A DNA stretch of 64,000 nt from an uncultured Bacteroidota bacterium (GTDB lineage Bacteria; Bacteroidota; Bacteroidia; Bacteroidales; P3): assembly GCA_902793295.1 (NCBI GenBank), contig CADBDA010000003.1, positions 141,637 to 205,636 on the forward strand, read 5' to 3'. The translations under genes and the position numbers were made by a program. Shown piece by piece: positions 1 to 9,341 of the stretch (positions are counted from its first letter, which is position 1; the number at the start of each line of letters is the position of its first letter). Under the pieces are notes generated by a model that saw only the letters and a program-made list of their open reading frames with translations, was not told where the DNA came from and did no database searches.

Positions 1-1
1 G

Positions 2-1429
2 ATTCTGGAAGGGCACAAGAACGACTGGAAGACCAATGTCTACGGCCAGTGCAAATCGTGGATTGATGCCGGGCTGCAGCCCCGCGCTGTCACCCGCGAC
101 CTGGATTGGGGCGTGAAAGTGCCCCTGAACGACGCCGACGGGAAGGTACTGTACGTGTGGTTTGACGCCCCCATCGGATACATCAGCTTCACCAAGCAGC
201 TGAAAGGAGACGACTGGGAGAAATGGTGGAAAGACCATGACACCAAACTGGTACACTTCATCGGCAAAGACAACATTGTGTTCCACTGCATCATCTTTCC
301 CTCGATGCTGCATGCCGACGGCAGCTACATACTGCCCGACAATGTGCCCGCCAACGAATTCCTGAATCTGGAAGGCGACAAGATATCCACCTCGCGCAAC
401 TGGGCCGTGTGGCTGCACGAATATCTGAAAGACTTCCCCGGCAAACAAGACGTGCTGCGCTACACCCTCTGCAGCAACGCCCCCGAAACCAAAGACAACG
501 ACTTCACCTGGAAGGACTTCCAGCTGAAGAACAACAGTGAACTCGTCGCCATCCTCGGCAATTTTGTCAACCGCACCCTGGTGCTGACCCACAAATTCTT
601 CGGAGGCAAGGTCCCCCCGCGTGCCGCCCTCAGCGACCTGGACCAGCAGACGCTGGCAGAGATTGCAAGCTATCCGGAGAAGATAGGCCGTTCAATAGAG
701 ACCTACCGTTTCCGCGAAGCGCTGAGCGAGATGATGAATCTGGCCCGCTTGGGCAACAAATACCTCACCGAGACCGAGCCCTGGAAACTGGCCAAGAGCG
801 ACATGGAACGCACCGGTACGGTGCTGAATATCGCCCTGCAGATTTGCGCCAATCTGGCAGTGCTCTGCGCCCCCTTCCTGCCCTTCACCGCCGACAAGAT
901 GCACCGCATCATGAATCTGCGCGCCATGGGTTGGCAGGATGCCGGCAACGGCGATCTGCTGATGGAAGGACACACCATAGACCAACCCGAGCTCCTCTTC
1001 GAACAGATTGACGATGCCACCATCCAAGCACAAATCGACAAACTGCTGGAGACCAAAAAGCAGAACGAACTCAACGCCTGGCAGCCCAACAGCGTCAAGC
1101 CCCAGGTGGCCTTTGACGACTTTGGGAAGGTAGACATCCGCGTCGGAACCGTACTGGAATGCAGCAAGGTGCCCAAGGCCGACAAGCTGCTACAATTCAA
1201 GATAGACGACGGCATGGGCGGACGCACCATCGTCAGCGGTATAGCCAAGTATTATCCCGAGCCCGAGAAGCTGGTCGGCATGCAGGTATGCTTTATTGCC
1301 AACTTCGAGCCCCGCAAACTGAAAGGCGTGGTGAGTGAAGGCATGATACTGAGTGCTGAAGACAAAGACGGACGCCTGGTCCTTATCAGCCCCAGCCAGC
1401 TGGTGACCAGCGGTGTCAACGTCGGATAA
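2..1429 (+). CDS. metG: Methionine-tRNA ligase, 3' part (5' end outside window)
   Basis: Charges tRNA-Met with methionine in the cytoplasm. The reading frame is open from base 2 and the N-terminal Rossmann half is cut off by the window edge. Visible are the end of the catalytic domain, the KMSKS-loop equivalent written GDKISTS, the following WAVWLHEYL segment, the helical anticodon-binding domain, and a C-terminal Trbp111-type tRNA-binding domain beginning near [11 protein letters not shown] and running to the stop. That C-terminal domain is the dimerising module found in the long form of the enzyme. The gene ends in a strong hairpin and converges on the skp-type gene downstream. The identification is secure; only the start is missing. 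Confidence 0.97.
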   Translation: MLEGHKNDWKTNVYGQCKSWIDAGLQPRAVTRDLDWGVKVPLNDADGKVLYVWFDAPIGYISFTKQLKGDDWEKWWKDHDTKLVHFIGKDNIVFHCIIFPSMLHADGSYILPDNVPANEFLNLEGDKISTSRNWAVWLHEYLKDFPGKQDVLRYTLCSNAPETKDNDFTWKDFQLKNNSELVAILGNFVNRTLVLTHKFFGGKVPPRAALSDLDQQTLAEIASYPEKIGRSIETYRFREALSEMMNLARLGNKYLTETEPWKLAKSDMERTGTVLNIALQICANLAVLCAPFLPFTADKMHRIMNLRAMGWQDAGNGDLLMEGHTIDQPELLFEQIDDATIQAQIDKLLETKKQNELNAWQPNSVKPQVAFDDFGKVDIRVGTVLECSKVPKADKLLQFKIDDGMGGRTIVSGIAKYYPEPEKLVGMQVCFIANFEPRKLKGVVSEGMILSAEDKDGRLVLISPSQLVTSGVNVG

Positions 1430-1445
1430 GCCCGACGGACACAAA

Positions 1446-1484
1446 CGAAAAAAGGCATCGCAACAGTGCGATGCCTTTTTTTCG
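1446..1484. terminator. Bidirectional intrinsic terminator, metG / skp
   Basis: Arms GGCATCGCA and TGCGATGCC enclose an ACAG loop, with an A-run before and a T-run after, so it can end transcription from both sides. It lies between the convergent metG and skp-type genes. The same nine-base arm recurs in the ssb/pgi terminator. Confidence 0.9.
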
Positions 1485-1505
1485 TTATTGTTACAACAAG
1501 CAGAC

Positions 1506-2018
1506 TTATTTCAAGCCCAGTTTTTTCTTGACCAGAGGCAAGATGTCGTCGCTTTCGGGCTGATAGAGCAGTGCGCCGGCGCTGACATCGAAGATGTAGG
1601 AATAGCCGTTCTCCTTAGCCACATCGGCGATGGCCTGTTTGGCGCGGTCGATGATTGGTTGGAGCAGTTCCTTCTCCTTTTCCTGGAGGCGCTGTTCGGC
1701 CGACTGGCGGTAGGTGTTGATGCGCGTGTTGAGGTCGGTGATTTCCTGCTCTTTGGTTTTACGGATCAGTTCGGTCATCTGCGACTGGCGTTCCTGATAG
1801 TCGGTATATTTCTTCTGCAGTTCCTCCTGCATGGCCTTAAGGTCGGCGTCGAGCATTTCCACTTCAGCCTGAAAGGCAGCCTGAGCGGAGTCCTTGCCCG
1901 GCATGATCTGCATGAGGTCGGAGGAGTTGATGTGACCAAATTTCACCTGTTTCTGAGCGAACGATGCCGTTCCAAAAGCAAACACGGCAGCGAATAACAA
2001 TAGAAAACCTTTTTTCAT
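1506..2018 (-). CDS. Periplasmic OmpH/Skp-family chaperone (copy 2 of operon)
   Basis: A 170-residue Skp/OmpH protein: an N-terminal signal peptide ending near FAQ, a short beta segment (KFGHINSSDLM), a long charged coiled coil of about 80 residues rich in Lys, Glu and Gln, and a C-terminal beta strand around YSYIFDVSAG. Skp proteins are trimeric, tentacle-shaped holdases that keep unfolded outer-membrane proteins soluble in the periplasm until BamA inserts them. It is the last gene of the bamA cluster, 136 bases after the first skp-type gene, and ends at the shared terminator. Two tandem copies after bamA are the usual arrangement in Bacteroidales. The family is clear; which copy does which job is not. 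Confidence 0.93.
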   Translation of the reverse strand: MKKGFLLLFAAVFAFGTASFAQKQVKFGHINSSDLMQIMPGKDSAQAAFQAEVEMLDADLKAMQEELQKKYTDYQERQSQMTELIRKTKEQEITDLNTRINTYRQSAEQRLQEKEKELLQPIIDRAKQAIADVAKENGYSYIFDVSAGALLYQPESDDILPLVKKKLGLK

Positions 2019-2154
2019 TTTTAATGCTATTTTAATTTATTAATTTTCTGTTTGGGTATTGAAAAATGGTAGGGACGGTTACAAAATAATGATTTCGGTA
2101 TATCAGTTTTATGTTAGTTAGTCCATTGCGAATGGTGAGCTTTTCATAGTATCA

Positions 2155-2751
2155 TCAGGGGCGTTTCATTTCGGGGTTGCCCACCTCCTTTTTCTTGCCC
2201 GAACCGGAGGCTTCGGCGCCATCGGCCTTAGCGGCACCCGGTTTGAAGCCCAAGAGGTCGAGCACCTGGTCGCTCACGTCATATTTGGCATTGACATAGA
2301 GCAACGTGGCCGACCCCGCCTTGTCGAGGATGAAGGCATAGCTTTTCTCGTTGGCGATACGTTCGATAGCATTGTAAACGCGATCCTGGATAGGTTTCAT
2401 CAGTTCCTGACGTTTTTTGTCGAGGTCGCCGCCCGGGCCGAAGTATTTGGTTTGGAGTTCGCGCGCCTCGCGTTCCTTGGCCGCAATCTCCTCCTGCCGT
2501 TTGTGCTTCAAGTTTTCGGGCAGCAGATACGCCTCCTGCTGATAGGTCTTGTAGAGGCGGTCGATTTCCTGAAATTTCGCCTCCAGTTCCTTCTGCCAAG
2601 TCTCCGACTGCTTGTTGAGCTGCGACTGCGCGCGAGCATAGTCGGGGATGTTGGAAAGGATATACTCCGTATTGACACAAGCATACTTCTGAGCCGATGC
2701 CGCCACAGGCAGCAGAAGCGCAACAGTCAATATGATAAGCAGTTTTTTCAT
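2155..2751 (-). CDS. Periplasmic OmpH/Skp-family chaperone (copy 1 of operon)
   Basis: A 198-residue Skp/OmpH protein. The open frame extends further upstream inside bamA, but the ATG at 2751 begins a proper signal peptide (MKKLLIILTVALLLPVAASA) and lies 20 bases after the bamA stop, so I use it. The mature part has the Skp pattern: YACVNTEYILSNIP, a long coiled coil, then the strand YAFILDKAG. A hydrophilic C-terminal tail of about 25 residues, rich in Gly, Lys and Ala (GSGKKKEVG), is absent from the other copy. It is probably cotranscribed with bamA and supplies it with unfolded barrel proteins. Confidence 0.93.
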   Translation of the reverse strand: MKKLLIILTVALLLPVAASAQKYACVNTEYILSNIPDYARAQSQLNKQSETWQKELEAKFQEIDRLYKTYQQEAYLLPENLKHKRQEEIAAKEREARELQTKYFGPGGDLDKKRQELMKPIQDRVYNAIERIANEKSYAFILDKAGSATLLYVNAKYDVSDQVLDLLGFKPGAAKADGAEASGSGKKKEVGNPEMKRP

Positions 2752-2771
2752 GTCAGTTAGAATCACAAATA

Positions 2772-5324
2772 TTAGTCGATGCTCTGTCCGATGCTGAAAT
2801 GGAACTGGCTGCCGCCGAAGTAGCCATCGAAGCCGTAGCCCCAGTCGAGGCCGATGAGGCCGAACATCGGCATCCACAGACGGATGCCAAGACCGGCGGA
2901 GTTGTAGAGTTTGAAGGGTTGGAAATCCTTGACAGAGCCCCAAGAATTGCCGCCTTCGAGGAAGCCAAGCACATAAATGGTGGCGCTGGCGCTTTCGATG
3001 ATAGGCTGACGCAGTTCGAGGGTGTAGCGGTTGAAGATGGCGGCGCCATCGTCGGGGCTCAGTTTGGCGTTCTGGTAGCCACGGAGCGGAATCACCTCGC
3101 GGCCGTCGAGCATCCACGACGAGAGTCCGTCGCCGCCCACATAGTAGCGGCCGAAGGGCGAGAGACCCACATCGTTGTTGTACTGGCCCATGTAGCCGAA
3201 ACGGAAGCGCGCATTGAGCACCACATCGCCGATGATGTTGAGCATCCAGGAGCCGCGGATATTGATCTTATAGTATTCCAGCCAGCGGTACTTGTCGCTA
3301 TTGTCCATGGACGCATAATCCTTGCCGTTGATGAGCGAATAGGGCAACGTGGCAAAGCCCTGGACCGACAGTTCGGAGCCGCTGCGCGGATAGATAGGCG
3401 AATCGAGCGAATTGCGGCTGATGCCGATGCTATAGGAGAGGTCGTTGGAATGGCCGTCGGTGAAATAGCTGGTCAGATAGTTATAGTTGTTGAGATTGTA
3501 ATGGCGGTAGGAGAGCGACTGGGAGAGGATGAAATAGTCGTCGGGCCATTTGAGACGGCGGGTCAGCGACACGTTGGCGCCGGTGATGCGGAGGCTGTAG
3601 TAGCCATCGCTGGACTTGTCCTGCCAAAAGCCGTTGCTGATCAAGTTGTGGGACACCGAGATGCCCAGCGACTGGGGGCGTTTGCCGCCCAACCACGGTT
3701 CGGTGAATCCCGCATTGAGAGCATAGTAGTAGCTACCGTTGGAGACCGCATTGAGCATCAGTTTCTGACCGTCGCCTGCAGGCAGCGGGTTCCAAGCCTT
3801 CCGGTTGAAGATGTTGCGAGCCGAGAAGTTGTTCAACTGGACGCCCACCTGACCGATGATCATGCCGTTGCCGTAGCCGCCCTGCAGCTGGAGCTGGCTG
3901 GTGTGGTTCTCCTCCACCTTGTAGATGATGTCCACGGTGCCATCTGCCTTGTTGGGGCGCGGTTCCGGAATCAGCGATTCCTCTTTGAAGTAACCCAGCG
4001 TGGCCAGTTCGCGACGGCTGCGGATGACCGCATCGCGGCTGAAGAGGTCGCCCGGTTTGGTATGCAGCTCGCGCATGATGATTTTGTCGTTGGTGATGGT
4101 GTTGCCCTCCACGATGACATTGCGGATGCGCGCCTGCTTGTCCTCCACGATGCGGATTTCGATATCGATAGAGTCGTTTTCGACGGCCACTTCGACAGGT
4201 GTAGCCATGAAGAAGAAGTAGCCGTTATCCATATACATGGAGTAGATATCGGTGCCGCTTGGGTTGTAGCGCAGGTTGGTTTCGAGGATGGTCTTGTTGT
4301 AGGAATCGCCCTTCTTGATGCGCAGGTGTTCGAGAAGCGTTTCGGAAGAGTAGACCGTATTGCCCGAGAAGGTGATGTTGCGGAAGTAGAAGGGGCGGCC
4401 CTCATAGATTTTCACTTTGACCTTGACGCGGTCCTGTTTTTTCTTCTTGTTGGCGCTGATTTTCAAGTCGTCCGGATTGACCGGCCAGACGGTATCCATG
4501 ACGATGCGAGCATCGCGGAAGCCCTCTTCGTTGTAGTAATCGATGATTTTGTTGAGGTCGTCCTTGAGTTCGAATTCACGGTATTTGGAGCGTGTCCAGA
4601 ATCCCTTGGTCCAGAAGAAAAGCTTGCGGAAATAGCGCACATCGTGCGTATTGGTCATTTTGCGCAGCAACTTGTTGGTGGGAATCTGTTCGTTGCCCTC
4701 GATGATGAGCGAATCGATTTTGACCCGTTTGCCCTTTTTGATGTTATAGTCGATGAAGACGTAGTTGCCGTGAGCGCTTGTGTCCTTGGTCAGTTTGGTG
4801 GTCACCTCGACGTTGGTGAAACCCTTGTTGGAATAGAAAGCCTTCGCCTTGTTTGTGGTGGTTTTGAGCAGGTTCTCGGTCACCACGTCACCGCTGCGGA
4901 TATTGAAGTCCTTCTTTATCTTGTCGGCATCGTTACCGCTGACGCCATGGATGCTGAACGCCGTCATTTTGGGGCGGCCCACGAGGACGATTTTGAGGAA
5001 GACCTTGCCGTCCTGGATGCGTGTGAGGAGGATTTTGACATCTTCGAAGAGTCCCTGTTCCCAAAGGTTGTCGACAGCGGTCGAAATTTTGTCGCCCGGC
5101 ACCTTGACCATATCACCCACCTGCAAGCCAGCCACCAGCAGCACCATGCGCTGGTCCAAGTTGTCGGAGTTTTCGACTGTGATACCGCCGATTTCGTAAG
5201 TCTTAGGAGTCAGGTAATCAATATCATATTCCTGTTCGTTACCCACCACCACCTGAGCATGGGCAGCAGCCGGTAGGAGACAGAGCATCAGCAGAGCAAC
5301 CGCAAAGCGTTTTATATAATTCAT
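2772..5324 (-). CDS. bamA: Outer-membrane barrel assembly factor BamA (Omp85)
   Basis: Core insertase of the BAM complex, folding beta-barrel proteins into the outer membrane. The 850-residue protein has a signal peptide (AAAHAQ cleavage region), a chain of POTRA domains over roughly residues 45-470 (repeats such as KIDSLIIEGNEQIP and FRNITFSGNTV), and a C-terminal 16-strand barrel. The lid-loop signature VRGF appears as LRGY, in the segment REVIPLRGYQNAKLSP. A lysine-rich insert (SANKKKKQDR) lies in a POTRA region, as in other Bacteroidetes homologues. The gene sits between uppS and the two skp-type genes, a layout conserved in the phylum and consistent with joint expression. Confidence 0.97.
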   Translation of the reverse strand: MNYIKRFAVALLMLCLLPAAAHAQVVVGNEQEYDIDYLTPKTYEIGGITVENSDNLDQRMVLLVAGLQVGDMVKVPGDKISTAVDNLWEQGLFEDVKILLTRIQDGKVFLKIVLVGRPKMTAFSIHGVSGNDADKIKKDFNIRSGDVVTENLLKTTTNKAKAFYSNKGFTNVEVTTKLTKDTSAHGNYVFIDYNIKKGKRVKIDSLIIEGNEQIPTNKLLRKMTNTHDVRYFRKLFFWTKGFWTRSKYREFELKDDLNKIIDYYNEEGFRDARIVMDTVWPVNPDDLKISANKKKKQDRVKVKVKIYEGRPFYFRNITFSGNTVYSSETLLEHLRIKKGDSYNKTILETNLRYNPSGTDIYSMYMDNGYFFFMATPVEVAVENDSIDIEIRIVEDKQARIRNVIVEGNTITNDKIIMRELHTKPGDLFSRDAVIRSRRELATLGYFKEESLIPEPRPNKADGTVDIIYKVEENHTSQLQLQGGYGNGMIIGQVGVQLNNFSARNIFNRKAWNPLPAGDGQKLMLNAVSNGSYYYALNAGFTEPWLGGKRPQSLGISVSHNLISNGFWQDKSSDGYYSLRITGANVSLTRRLKWPDDYFILSQSLSYRHYNLNNYNYLTSYFTDGHSNDLSYSIGISRNSLDSPIYPRSGSELSVQGFATLPYSLINGKDYASMDNSDKYRWLEYYKINIRGSWMLNIIGDVVLNARFRFGYMGQYNNDVGLSPFGRYYVGGDGLSSWMLDGREVIPLRGYQNAKLSPDDGAAIFNRYTLELRQPIIESASATIYVLGFLEGGNSWGSVKDFQPFKLYNSAGLGIRLWMPMFGLIGLDWGYGFDGYFGGSQFHFSIGQSID

Positions 5325-5431
5325 CAGTTTTGACAGTCAGTAGTTAGTCTTTAGCAAATAATAACTCTAAAGTTTGTATAATATTGTTGAGGTCAAGATT
5401 TTTTTTGATTCGGGAGTTTGTCGAGGCTATG

Positions 5432-6181
5432 TCATTGTTCCGCTTCGACCTGTTGTCCTGTTTTGCCGAAGCGACGTTGCCGATGCTGGTAGTCGAAGAC
5501 CGCCTGGTAGAAATCGCCCTGACGGAAGTCGGGCCAAAGGAGATCCATGAAGCAGAACTCCGTGTAGGCCAGCTGCCAGAGCAGGAAGTTGCTGATCCGC
5601 TGTTCGCCACCAGTACGGATGAGCAGGTCGGGATCAGGTATATCCCTTGTTACAAGATAGTTGCGCATGGTTTCCTCATTCACATCCTCTGCTTTGAGGC
5701 GACCCGCAGCAGCGTCGGCCACCACTTTTTTCAGGGCCTCGGCCATTTCCCAACGGGCGCTGTAGCTGAGTGCCAGCACCAAGGTGGTGCCCGTGTTCGA
5801 CGCCGTAGCGTTGATGCACTGCTGCATGGATTGACGGGAAGCCTGCGGAAGCCTGTCGAGGTCGCCGATGGTAATCAGACGCACGTTATTTTTCATCAGT
5901 GTCGACGTTTCCTCCTCGACCGCCTTAATCATCAGATGCATCAGACCGTCGACTTCATCTTTGGGGCGGTTCCAGTTCTCGGTGGAGAAGGTGTAGAGCG
6001 TGATGTAGCCGACTTGGAGACGAGCAGCCGCCTCGACGGCGTCGCGGACAGCCTGGATAGCGCTCTGATGGCCGAAGAGGCGAATCTTGTCCTGACGCTG
6101 CGCCCAACGTCCGTTGCCATCCATGATGATAGCCACATGGCGGGGAACATTTTCAAGGTCAATATCGTTGATTGTTTTCAT
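5432..6181 (-). CDS. uppS: Undecaprenyl diphosphate synthase (isoprenyl transferase)
   Basis: Condenses isopentenyl diphosphate units onto farnesyl diphosphate to make the C55 carrier lipid for peptidoglycan and surface polysaccharide. The 249-residue protein has the signature IIMDGNGRWA with catalytic Asp21, the SxEN motif as TFSTENWNRP, and the C-terminal motif DPDLLIRTGGEQRISNFLLW. The open frame extends upstream, antisense-like, into the PorG-like gene; the ATG at 6181 gives the normal family start (MKTINDIDLENVPRHVAIIM). The C-terminal end (QQVEAEQ) is slightly longer than in many homologues. It is fourth in the DUF4837-porG-uppS-bamA-skp-skp cluster. Confidence 0.96.
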   Translation of the reverse strand: MKTINDIDLENVPRHVAIIMDGNGRWAQRQDKIRLFGHQSAIQAVRDAVEAAARLQVGYITLYTFSTENWNRPKDEVDGLMHLMIKAVEEETSTLMKNNVRLITIGDLDRLPQASRQSMQQCINATASNTGTTLVLALSYSARWEMAEALKKVVADAAAGRLKAEDVNEETMRNYLVTRDIPDPDLLIRTGGEQRISNFLLWQLAYTEFCFMDLLWPDFRQGDFYQAVFDYQHRQRRFGKTGQQVEAEQ

Positions 6182-6227
6182 GCGGAAAAGAGAATCTGAA
6201 TGATTGATAGCAAATATTTTAGGATAA

Positions 6228-7091
6228 CTATTTATTGTCGCACTTTTTCTTGAGCATCCATCCGAAGATGAGGTCGAAATTGACTGACACCGACACGTTG
6301 AAATAGGCGAACCAGTCGTCGAGCGAGTCGTCGCCACGTTTGATGCCCGCGGCATTGACGTAGCCCGGTTCCACCTCGGACGAGCGGTCGGCCATGGCAG
6401 CCGAGACCGCACCGCTGTAGTATTCCAGTTCATGGTTGTCGACATAGGTGGTGCTGACATCGTCGATATAGTCTGTCCACGTCTTGCGGAATCCATATTC
6501 AGCGCTGAGTGTAAGCGATTTGGATGGATGGTACTTGACACCGACGCCGAACGGCATGGAGAGTTGTTTGAGCGTGTAGACCTTGCGGTCGGGAGCCAGA
6601 GGAGTCCCCTGCCCTTCGGTATTGAGCGGCTGGAGGTCGACCCATTGTGAATCGTCGGAGAGCGGGTCGGTGTAGCGCCCCTTCGGGTTGAAAGCAAAGA
6701 AGCCGACGCCCCCAAAGATGTAAGGAGTCCAGAAGAAATGGTCGTCGCGCATACTGAAGGGGAAGAAATTGAATTCCACCCTCATGGACCCTTCGAAGAT
6801 GAAAGATTTGAAGCTCAAATTGCGTCGTTCGATGTAATCGGGGTCGCCACCAGAGACATGACCATAGTCGATATCGAAACGAAGGCTCCAGCGCTCGTCG
6901 AAATTGAGCCTGTAGAAGCCGCCCATTGCCAGATGCGGACGTCCCAACATGCTCTGATTGTTCAAATCGCCGATATAGTTCATGCCCCCCAAGGTGTAAC
7001 CCACCTCGTGGCTACCCAACCGCAGCTGAGCCCAAGCCGGCATAGCCAAACAAAGGGACAAAAGAAGAACAATGGTTCGGAATCTGAGCAT
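6228..7091 (-). CDS. PorG-like outer-membrane protein (DUF6089 family)
   Basis: A 287-residue exported protein with signal peptide (CLAMPAWAQ) and alternating hydrophobic strands typical of an eight-stranded barrel. The segment GGMNYIGDLN and the overall plan match the DUF6089 family, whose Porphyromonas member PorG is an outer-membrane part of the type IX secretion system. The ATG at 7091 is chosen because it starts a compact signal peptide; an alternative ATG at 7121 adds ten residues. Its position next to uppS and bamA is common in Bacteroidetes. T9SS use by this organism is supported independently by the two sorting-domain proteins in the window. Family assignment is good; the T9SS role is inferred from the homologue. 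Confidence 0.8.
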   Translation of the reverse strand: MLRFRTIVLLLSLCLAMPAWAQLRLGSHEVGYTLGGMNYIGDLNNQSMLGRPHLAMGGFYRLNFDERWSLRFDIDYGHVSGGDPDYIERRNLSFKSFIFEGSMRVEFNFFPFSMRDDHFFWTPYIFGGVGFFAFNPKGRYTDPLSDDSQWVDLQPLNTEGQGTPLAPDRKVYTLKQLSMPFGVGVKYHPSKSLTLSAEYGFRKTWTDYIDDVSTTYVDNHELEYYSGAVSAAMADRSSEVEPGYVNAAGIKRGDDSLDDWFAYFNVSVSVNFDLIFGWMLKKKCDNK

Positions 7092-7136
7092 GAGAAGAAC
7101 TGACGACAAGTTTAAATACAACAGATTATCAAAACA

Positions 7137-8138
7137 TTAGAAGGTGATAGAGCGACAGATGCCGTCAACTTGCATCAGCAGGTCGCGACGACTGGCCATC
7201 TTGTTGCGTTCGGAGGGCGAATAGACAAGGCCCACCAAGGTGATGACGTTGCTGCCGTCGGGCGAAGGAAGCGTGTAGCATACGAACGGGCCACCCATAT
7301 GGTCGCCATAGAGACGCCACAAGCCACGCGTTTCGACCGCCTCGATATCGCCCAGCTGCACCTTGCGCGTGTAGAAGAAGTCGCGTCGTTCGGTGCCCTG
7401 ATAGCTACCCTCGGCGGGGCCTGGCACATGATGCTTCATGAGGGTATCCAGATTGTCGAGGATATAGGCTTCTTCGAAAGCTTTAGCATCGGTGGCCGGG
7501 GCCGTGCTGACATAGACATGCAGGCCGAAATCCTTGGCCTCCTTGCGCACCCACATGAAGTTGCCCTCTGTTTTGGCATGGGAAAACTCTTCGGGGAAGA
7601 CGAGTGAGAATCCGTATTTTTCACGGATCATGTTGTTCACTTTGACATTGGGCGTTTGGGAGAAGATCTTCTTCATACGCACATATTCCATATCATAAAA
7701 CTCTTTCAACAGCCGTTCGCTGTTGGCCAACAGCATGGAATCGAGCGCATGGCGGTCGGTGGCCACCACGCGGACCACCACCTGAGGCTGCGACCATTTG
7801 TTCCGTTCCAAATAGACCTTGTTGAGTCCATTGGGATCCGTTTGAAGGATCAAAATGTTGCGATGGGCCTGGAACATGGTGTTGTTCTCGAACGAAGAGG
7901 GAGCAATCTGAACCACCTCGAAACGCGGTTCGGGACGGTTCAAGCCATCCTGCGGAACCGAAAAGATGGTGTCGATGACCGCTTTGGTGGAGCTGCTGAA
8001 GACATTGTTAGAAGCCACGACCATCAGCTCGAGCGTTTTGCCCGAGGATCCCGGCTTGCCCGTATTTGGCACCTTGCATTCGACAAATGCAAACATACAG
8101 ACGAGCGACAGTAACGTCAATAAAATGTTTTTTTTCAT
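7137..8138 (-). CDS. DUF4837 family exported lipoprotein-like protein
   Basis: A 333-residue protein resembling the DUF4837 family, which has no established biochemical role. It begins with a hydrophobic signal ending FVEC at Cys21; that lipobox is imperfect because Glu precedes the Cys. The mature part starts with a Gly/Ser linker and the family-like strand LELMVVASNNVFSS, and contains a second domain from about residue 170 (YGFSLVFPEEFSHAKTEGNFMWVRKEAKDFG). The last third includes DFFYTRKVQLGDIEAVETRGLW. It appears to be the first gene of the envelope cluster, 45 bases ahead of the PorG-like gene, with a matching promoter just upstream. An envelope role is inferred from the operon only. Confidence 0.78.
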   Translation of the reverse strand: MKKNILLTLLSLVCMFAFVECKVPNTGKPGSSGKTLELMVVASNNVFSSSTKAVIDTIFSVPQDGLNRPEPRFEVVQIAPSSFENNTMFQAHRNILILQTDPNGLNKVYLERNKWSQPQVVVRVVATDRHALDSMLLANSERLLKEFYDMEYVRMKKIFSQTPNVKVNNMIREKYGFSLVFPEEFSHAKTEGNFMWVRKEAKDFGLHVYVSTAPATDAKAFEEAYILDNLDTLMKHHVPGPAEGSYQGTERRDFFYTRKVQLGDIEAVETRGLWRLYGDHMGGPFVCYTLPSPDGSNVITLVGLVYSPSERNKMASRRDLLMQVDGICRSITF

Positions 8139-8216
8139 AACCGATAGGTTTTAATTGTTATATAATACAATAATATTTAGATGTTTACAATATTCGTATT
8201 GCGAACATTCACCTTA

Positions 8217-8224
8217 CAAAGATA
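8217..8224 (-). promoter_or_regulatory. Promoter -7 box of the DUF4837-bamA-skp cluster
   Basis: Reads TATCTTTG on the minus strand, an exact match to the Bacteroidetes TAnnTTTG box. It would start a leader of about 70 bases before the DUF4837 gene. It lies only a few bases beyond the stop codon of the upstream epimerase gene. No clear -33 box is seen. Confidence 0.6.
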
Positions 8225-8229
8225 GTATT

Positions 8230-9231
8230 TTATTTTGAATGATGGAGATATGAGCCATACCAATCGTAGAAGTCGGACACCGCCTTGGGGAGAGGCGACT
8301 GGGGGAATGCCAGTTCGTTGCGAGCCTTGGAGCAGTCGTAATACTCGGAGACCATCAGCTGGCGCACATTGCGAGTGGAGAGCTGCGTGGCGATATGGCA
8401 GCAGCGCAGCACATCGCCCAGCCGACCCGCAAGAGACACCAGCCAGTTGGGCAATGAAATGACCCGCTGGCGATAGCCTTGCTGTTGTGCCTGCAACAAG
8501 AAGAACCCCTTGAGGGAACAGTTGACGCCCGTGAGAAGGTAGCGATGGCCCGAACGGCCCATCGTGAGCGCATTGACCGCAGCCTGTGCCACATCGCCCA
8601 CATGGACGAAGCTCTTGCCCCCTTTAGGCGCCGCCATGAAACGGCGGCGGTAGGCAGACAGCAGCAATTTGCCCGAAGAGGGATGCGTGTCGTAAGCCCC
8701 CACCATAAAACCCGGATTGAGCACCACCAGATGTCGGTCGGGATGGGCAGCCGCCCACTCGGCGACCAAGCCTTCGCCCTCCAATTTGCTCTGAGCATAG
8801 AACGAGTCGGCAAAAGGTTTCTGAATGGTATCGTCCTCTGTGGCGTTATGGTCGGGGTTGCCGAAACCGATGGTGTTGGCGGTGCTGACATGGACCAGCG
8901 CACCGACAGGCAATTCCTCCATAAGATGCAGCAGACGGCCCACCAAGTCGCGATTGACCGGCAGATAGTCGTCGTAGTGCAGCAGCGACATGTCTGTGGT
9001 TCCCGCACAATTGATGATAGCGTCGCAATCGGCTGCGGAATTGCGGAGGTCACGGTCGTTGAGCAAGGAGCCCTCACGGACAGAGAGGAGCGGATGGGAG
9101 CAGCACTGGTCAGACAATGCCAAGCGGCTGCGATTGCGCACCAGCGCCACGACCGGGATGCCGCGGCCGAGCAGTTCGAGCAGCACATTGTGGCCCAGAA
9201 GGCCCGTGGCACCAAGAAGAAGTACTTTCAT
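8230..9231 (-). CDS. NAD(P)-dependent epimerase/dehydratase (extended SDR)
   Basis: A 333-residue extended short-chain dehydrogenase/reductase. The nucleotide-binding motif is GATGLLG at residues 7-13, the NxAG-type strand appears as INCAGTTDMS, the catalytic serine region as HVSTANTIGFG, and the catalytic pair as YAQSK. Family members act on nucleotide sugars, steroids or dihydroflavonols; the substrate cannot be read from the sequence. The ATG at 9231 is chosen because the Rossmann strand KVLLLGATG follows at once; the longer frame adds 15 residues without a domain. It stands alone between the terminator of the giant gene and the promoter of the bamA cluster, so context gives no help with function. 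Confidence 0.85.
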   Translation of the reverse strand: MKVLLLGATGLLGHNVLLELLGRGIPVVALVRNRSRLALSDQCCSHPLLSVREGSLLNDRDLRNSAADCDAIINCAGTTDMSLLHYDDYLPVNRDLVGRLLHLMEELPVGALVHVSTANTIGFGNPDHNATEDDTIQKPFADSFYAQSKLEGEGLVAEWAAAHPDRHLVVLNPGFMVGAYDTHPSSGKLLLSAYRRRFMAAPKGGKSFVHVGDVAQAAVNALTMGRSGHRYLLTGVNCSLKGFFLLQAQQQGYRQRVISLPNWLVSLAGRLGDVLRCCHIATQLSTRNVRQLMVSEYYDCSKARNELAFPQSPLPKAVSDFYDWYGSYLHHSK

Positions 9232-9283
9232 TTGGAGTGGATAAGAAGTCGGTTTGTGCGACCGGGTTTTGACCATATAACGT

Positions 9284-9319
9284 AAAAAAGGCGTCCTGCG
9301 TATGCAGGGCGCCTTTTTT
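9284..9319 (-). terminator. Intrinsic terminator of the giant gene
   Basis: A 16-base stem (AAAAAAGGCGTCCTGC paired with GCAGGGCGCCTTTTTT, one G-T pair) with loop GTAT lies 22 bases beyond the stop of the 5,721-residue gene and ahead of the epimerase gene. The T-run on both sides would let it work in either direction. Confidence 0.9.
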
Positions 9320-9341
9320 GAAGAGTGTTACTTAGTGAAGG

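Noticed and set aside
2799..5276. An 825-codon open frame on the plus strand opposite bamA.
   Set aside because: It lies exactly over bamA, is composed of Val/Asp/Ala/Glu/His in the pattern of reversed codons, and resembles nothing. It is a by-product of the codon bias of bamA.
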